A DNA stretch of 6,679 nucleotides from JAABRE01 sp964413275 (GTDB lineage Bacteria > Cyanobacteriota > Cyanobacteriia > Cyanobacteriales > JAABRE01), in assembly GCA_964413275.1 (NCBI GenBank), contig CAYPSO010000175.1, positions 1 through 6,679 of the forward strand, in the 5' to 3' direction. The notes beneath the pieces are model-generated. The model saw only the letters and a list, made by a program, of their open reading frames with translations, did no database searches and was not told the DNA's origin. Within the stretch, counting starts at the first letter, position 1. The number at the start of each line of letters is the position of its first letter. The position numbers and the translations under genes were made by a program. Shown here piece by piece: positions 5,893 to 6,679 of the stretch.

Positions 5893-6679
5893 ATTAGGTG
5901 ATGTCGCGAAATATGTTGAGGATAATATTGGCTCTTTCCATGCCAAAAGAATATCGAGCTTAGATTCATTAAAATTAAGCAGCGTTCTGAAAAGAAAGAA
6001 CCCTTACTTATTTAAAGCAAAATATGTCTTAACAGCCGAACAAATTATTAGAGGGTTGGTTGACGCACATATCTCTTCTAATGAAGAAACAATATTCGGA
6101 GATTGGTTAGAAGGGTTGGCTATTTTTATCAACAATAAGGTTTATGATGGTTGGAAATCCGGTATACAAGGTATCGATTTGGAGTTTGATAATAATGGCA
6201 TTAGGTACATCGTAAATATTAAATCTGGTCCTAATTGGGGTAATAGTAGCCAAATTTCAAAAATGAAAGCTGACTTTAAAACTGCACAGAGAACGTTGAG
6301 GACAAGTAATTCAAAACTCTCCATAGTGTGCGTCAATGGTTGTTGCTATGGCAGAGATAATAACCCTGACAAGGGAGATTATTTCAAATACTGCGGCCAA
6401 AGATTTTGGGAGTTTATATCAGGAAATTCAGATCTATATACAGAAATTATAGAACCATTAGGGCATAAGGCAAAAGAAAGAAATGATGATTTTATTCAGG
6501 CGTACTCGAAACGTATAAATAAGTTTACAATGGAGTTTGGGAAACAGTTCTGCGATGGTAATGGAGCAATTAACTGGGAAAGTCTTGTACAGTTTAATTC
6601 TTCCATTGAAATATTGAAAAAGACAATTGACACTCCCACCGCTAACCCTACGGGTGTAACGGGGGATTCTTACCTCATG
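5879..6679 (+). CDS. PmeII-family type II restriction endonuclease, interrupted near its 3' end by an IS
   Basis: The frame is open from the ATG at 5879 to the window edge (267 codons, no stop). Native sequence probably ends at residue 249 (base 6625-6626), after which the frame runs into a transposon end. The protein matches what I recall of the PmeII family: KRKNPYLFKAK (38-48), the core GDWLEGLAIF (74-83), GWKSGIQGIDLEF (91-103), IVNIKSGPNWGN (111-122) and NGCCYG (153-158). Asp100 and Lys115 fit a PD-(D/E)xK nuclease; Asn113 stands where the second acidic residue is usual, and Glu78 may substitute. It overlaps the methyltransferase stop by 14 bp, with AAGG 6 nt before the ATG, so the two are co-translated. 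Family members are about this long, so the IS may remove only a short tail. Activity is therefore uncertain. Not a complete gene in this window. Confidence 0.8.
   Translation, partial: MGSLELGDVAKYVEDNIGSFHAKRISSLDSLKLSSVLKRKNPYLFKAKYVLTAEQIIRGLVDAHISSNEETIFGDWLEGLAIFINNKVYDGWKSGIQGIDLEFDNNGIRYIVNIKSGPNWGNSSQISKMKADFKTAQRTLRTSNSKLSIVCVNGCCYGRDNNPDKGDYFKYCGQRFWEFISGNSDLYTEIIEPLGHKAKERNDDFIQAYSKRINKFTMEFGKQFCDGNGAINWESLVQFNSSIEILKKTIDTPTANPTGVTGDSYLM
6627..6679 (-). mobile_element. Right end of an IS200/IS605-type (TnpB-associated) element, continuing beyond the window
   Basis: Read on the minus strand the segment runs GAATCCCCCG, a hairpin, then GGGAGTGTCAA. That GAATCCCC...GGGGAGTGTCAA pattern is what I recall after tnpB genes in many cyanobacterial IS200/IS605 elements. 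The terminal TCAA matches the right cleavage site of IS608, which would put the exact element end at 6627. The hairpin is subterminal, as required for TnpA recognition of single-stranded DNA. The orientation implies that tnpB, if present, ends just past 6679 on the minus strand. Only about 53 bp are visible, so it could also be a MITE-like or degraded copy. Its insertion disrupts the restriction endonuclease gene. Confidence 0.6.
6634..6666 (-). ncRNA. Subterminal hairpin, candidate 3' part of a TnpB omega RNA scaffold
   Basis: TCCCACCGCTAACCC (6634-6648) pairs with 6652-6666 around a 3-nt loop (6649-6651). There are 13 base pairs, one bulged A (6638), one bulged G (6656) and one C/A mismatch (6642-6659). 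In IS200/IS605 elements the DNA hairpin serves transposition, and the RNA copy often forms the end of the omega RNA, with the guide reading into flanking DNA. If so, the guide would begin TTGTCTTTTTCAATAT on the minus strand, which is endonuclease gene sequence. The RNA role is inferred. Confidence 0.35.

Noticed and set aside
6142..6336. Minus-strand open frame of 64 codons
   Set aside because: Antisense to the catalytic core of the restriction endonuclease.
1..6679. CRISPR array, tRNA or rRNA genes, HIP1 (GCGATCGC) sites
   Set aside because: None was seen on reading through both strands: no regularly spaced direct repeats, no tRNA-like cloverleaf sequence, and no GCGATCGC octamer noticed.

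Overview
The window looks like a low-GC cyanobacterial chromosome, possibly a Cyanobacterium/Geminocystis/Crocosphaera-type genome. The clues are a degraded transposase of a type familiar from cyanobacteria, a NucA-like nuclease remnant, substrate-binding/von Willebrand proteins of cyanobacterial character, AT-rich spacers, weak or absent Shine-Dalgarno sequences, and an IS200/IS605-type end with the GTGTCAA-type right terminus common in cyanobacteria. The assignment rests on remembered protein families; no database was searched.

Layout. (1) Positions 43-976, minus strand: gene debris. A transposase with most of its middle deleted (about 976 to 577) is joined in frame to the C-terminal part of a NucA-type DNA/RNA non-specific endonuclease (about 576 to 43) that has lost its DRGH catalytic half. 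(2) Positions 977-1149: AT-rich spacer with two small inverted repeats. (3) Positions 1150-4749, minus strand: a tight three-gene operon transcribed 4749 to 1150. It encodes a lipoprotein joining a periplasmic substrate-binding domain to a von Willebrand A (MIDAS) domain, a small membrane-anchored coiled-coil protein, and a second membrane-anchored substrate-binding protein that looks like a paralog of the first protein's N-terminal domain. No transporter permease or ATPase is present. (4) Positions 4750-5040: a structured divergent intergenic region with a perfect 24-bp palindrome, a long imperfect inverted repeat, and a hairpin with the size and asymmetry of an integron attC site. (5) Positions 5041-6626, plus strand: a type II restriction-modification pair, a beta-class DNA methyltransferase overlapping by 14 bp a PmeII-family restriction endonuclease. 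(6) Positions 6627-6679: the right end of an IS200/IS605-type element oriented on the minus strand, inserted near the 3' end of the endonuclease gene. The rest of the element lies beyond the window.

How it fits together. The three-gene operon reads as a cell-envelope ligand-sensing or assembly module of unknown function. The restriction-modification pair reads as acquired defence cargo: an attC-like hairpin 50-60 bp before the methyltransferase, in the same orientation, suggests it may have arrived as an integron-type gene cassette, and a TnpB-type transposon end has since interrupted its nuclease. The methyltransferase appears intact. Whether the nuclease is still active depends on how much native C-terminus was lost, which the window does not show.
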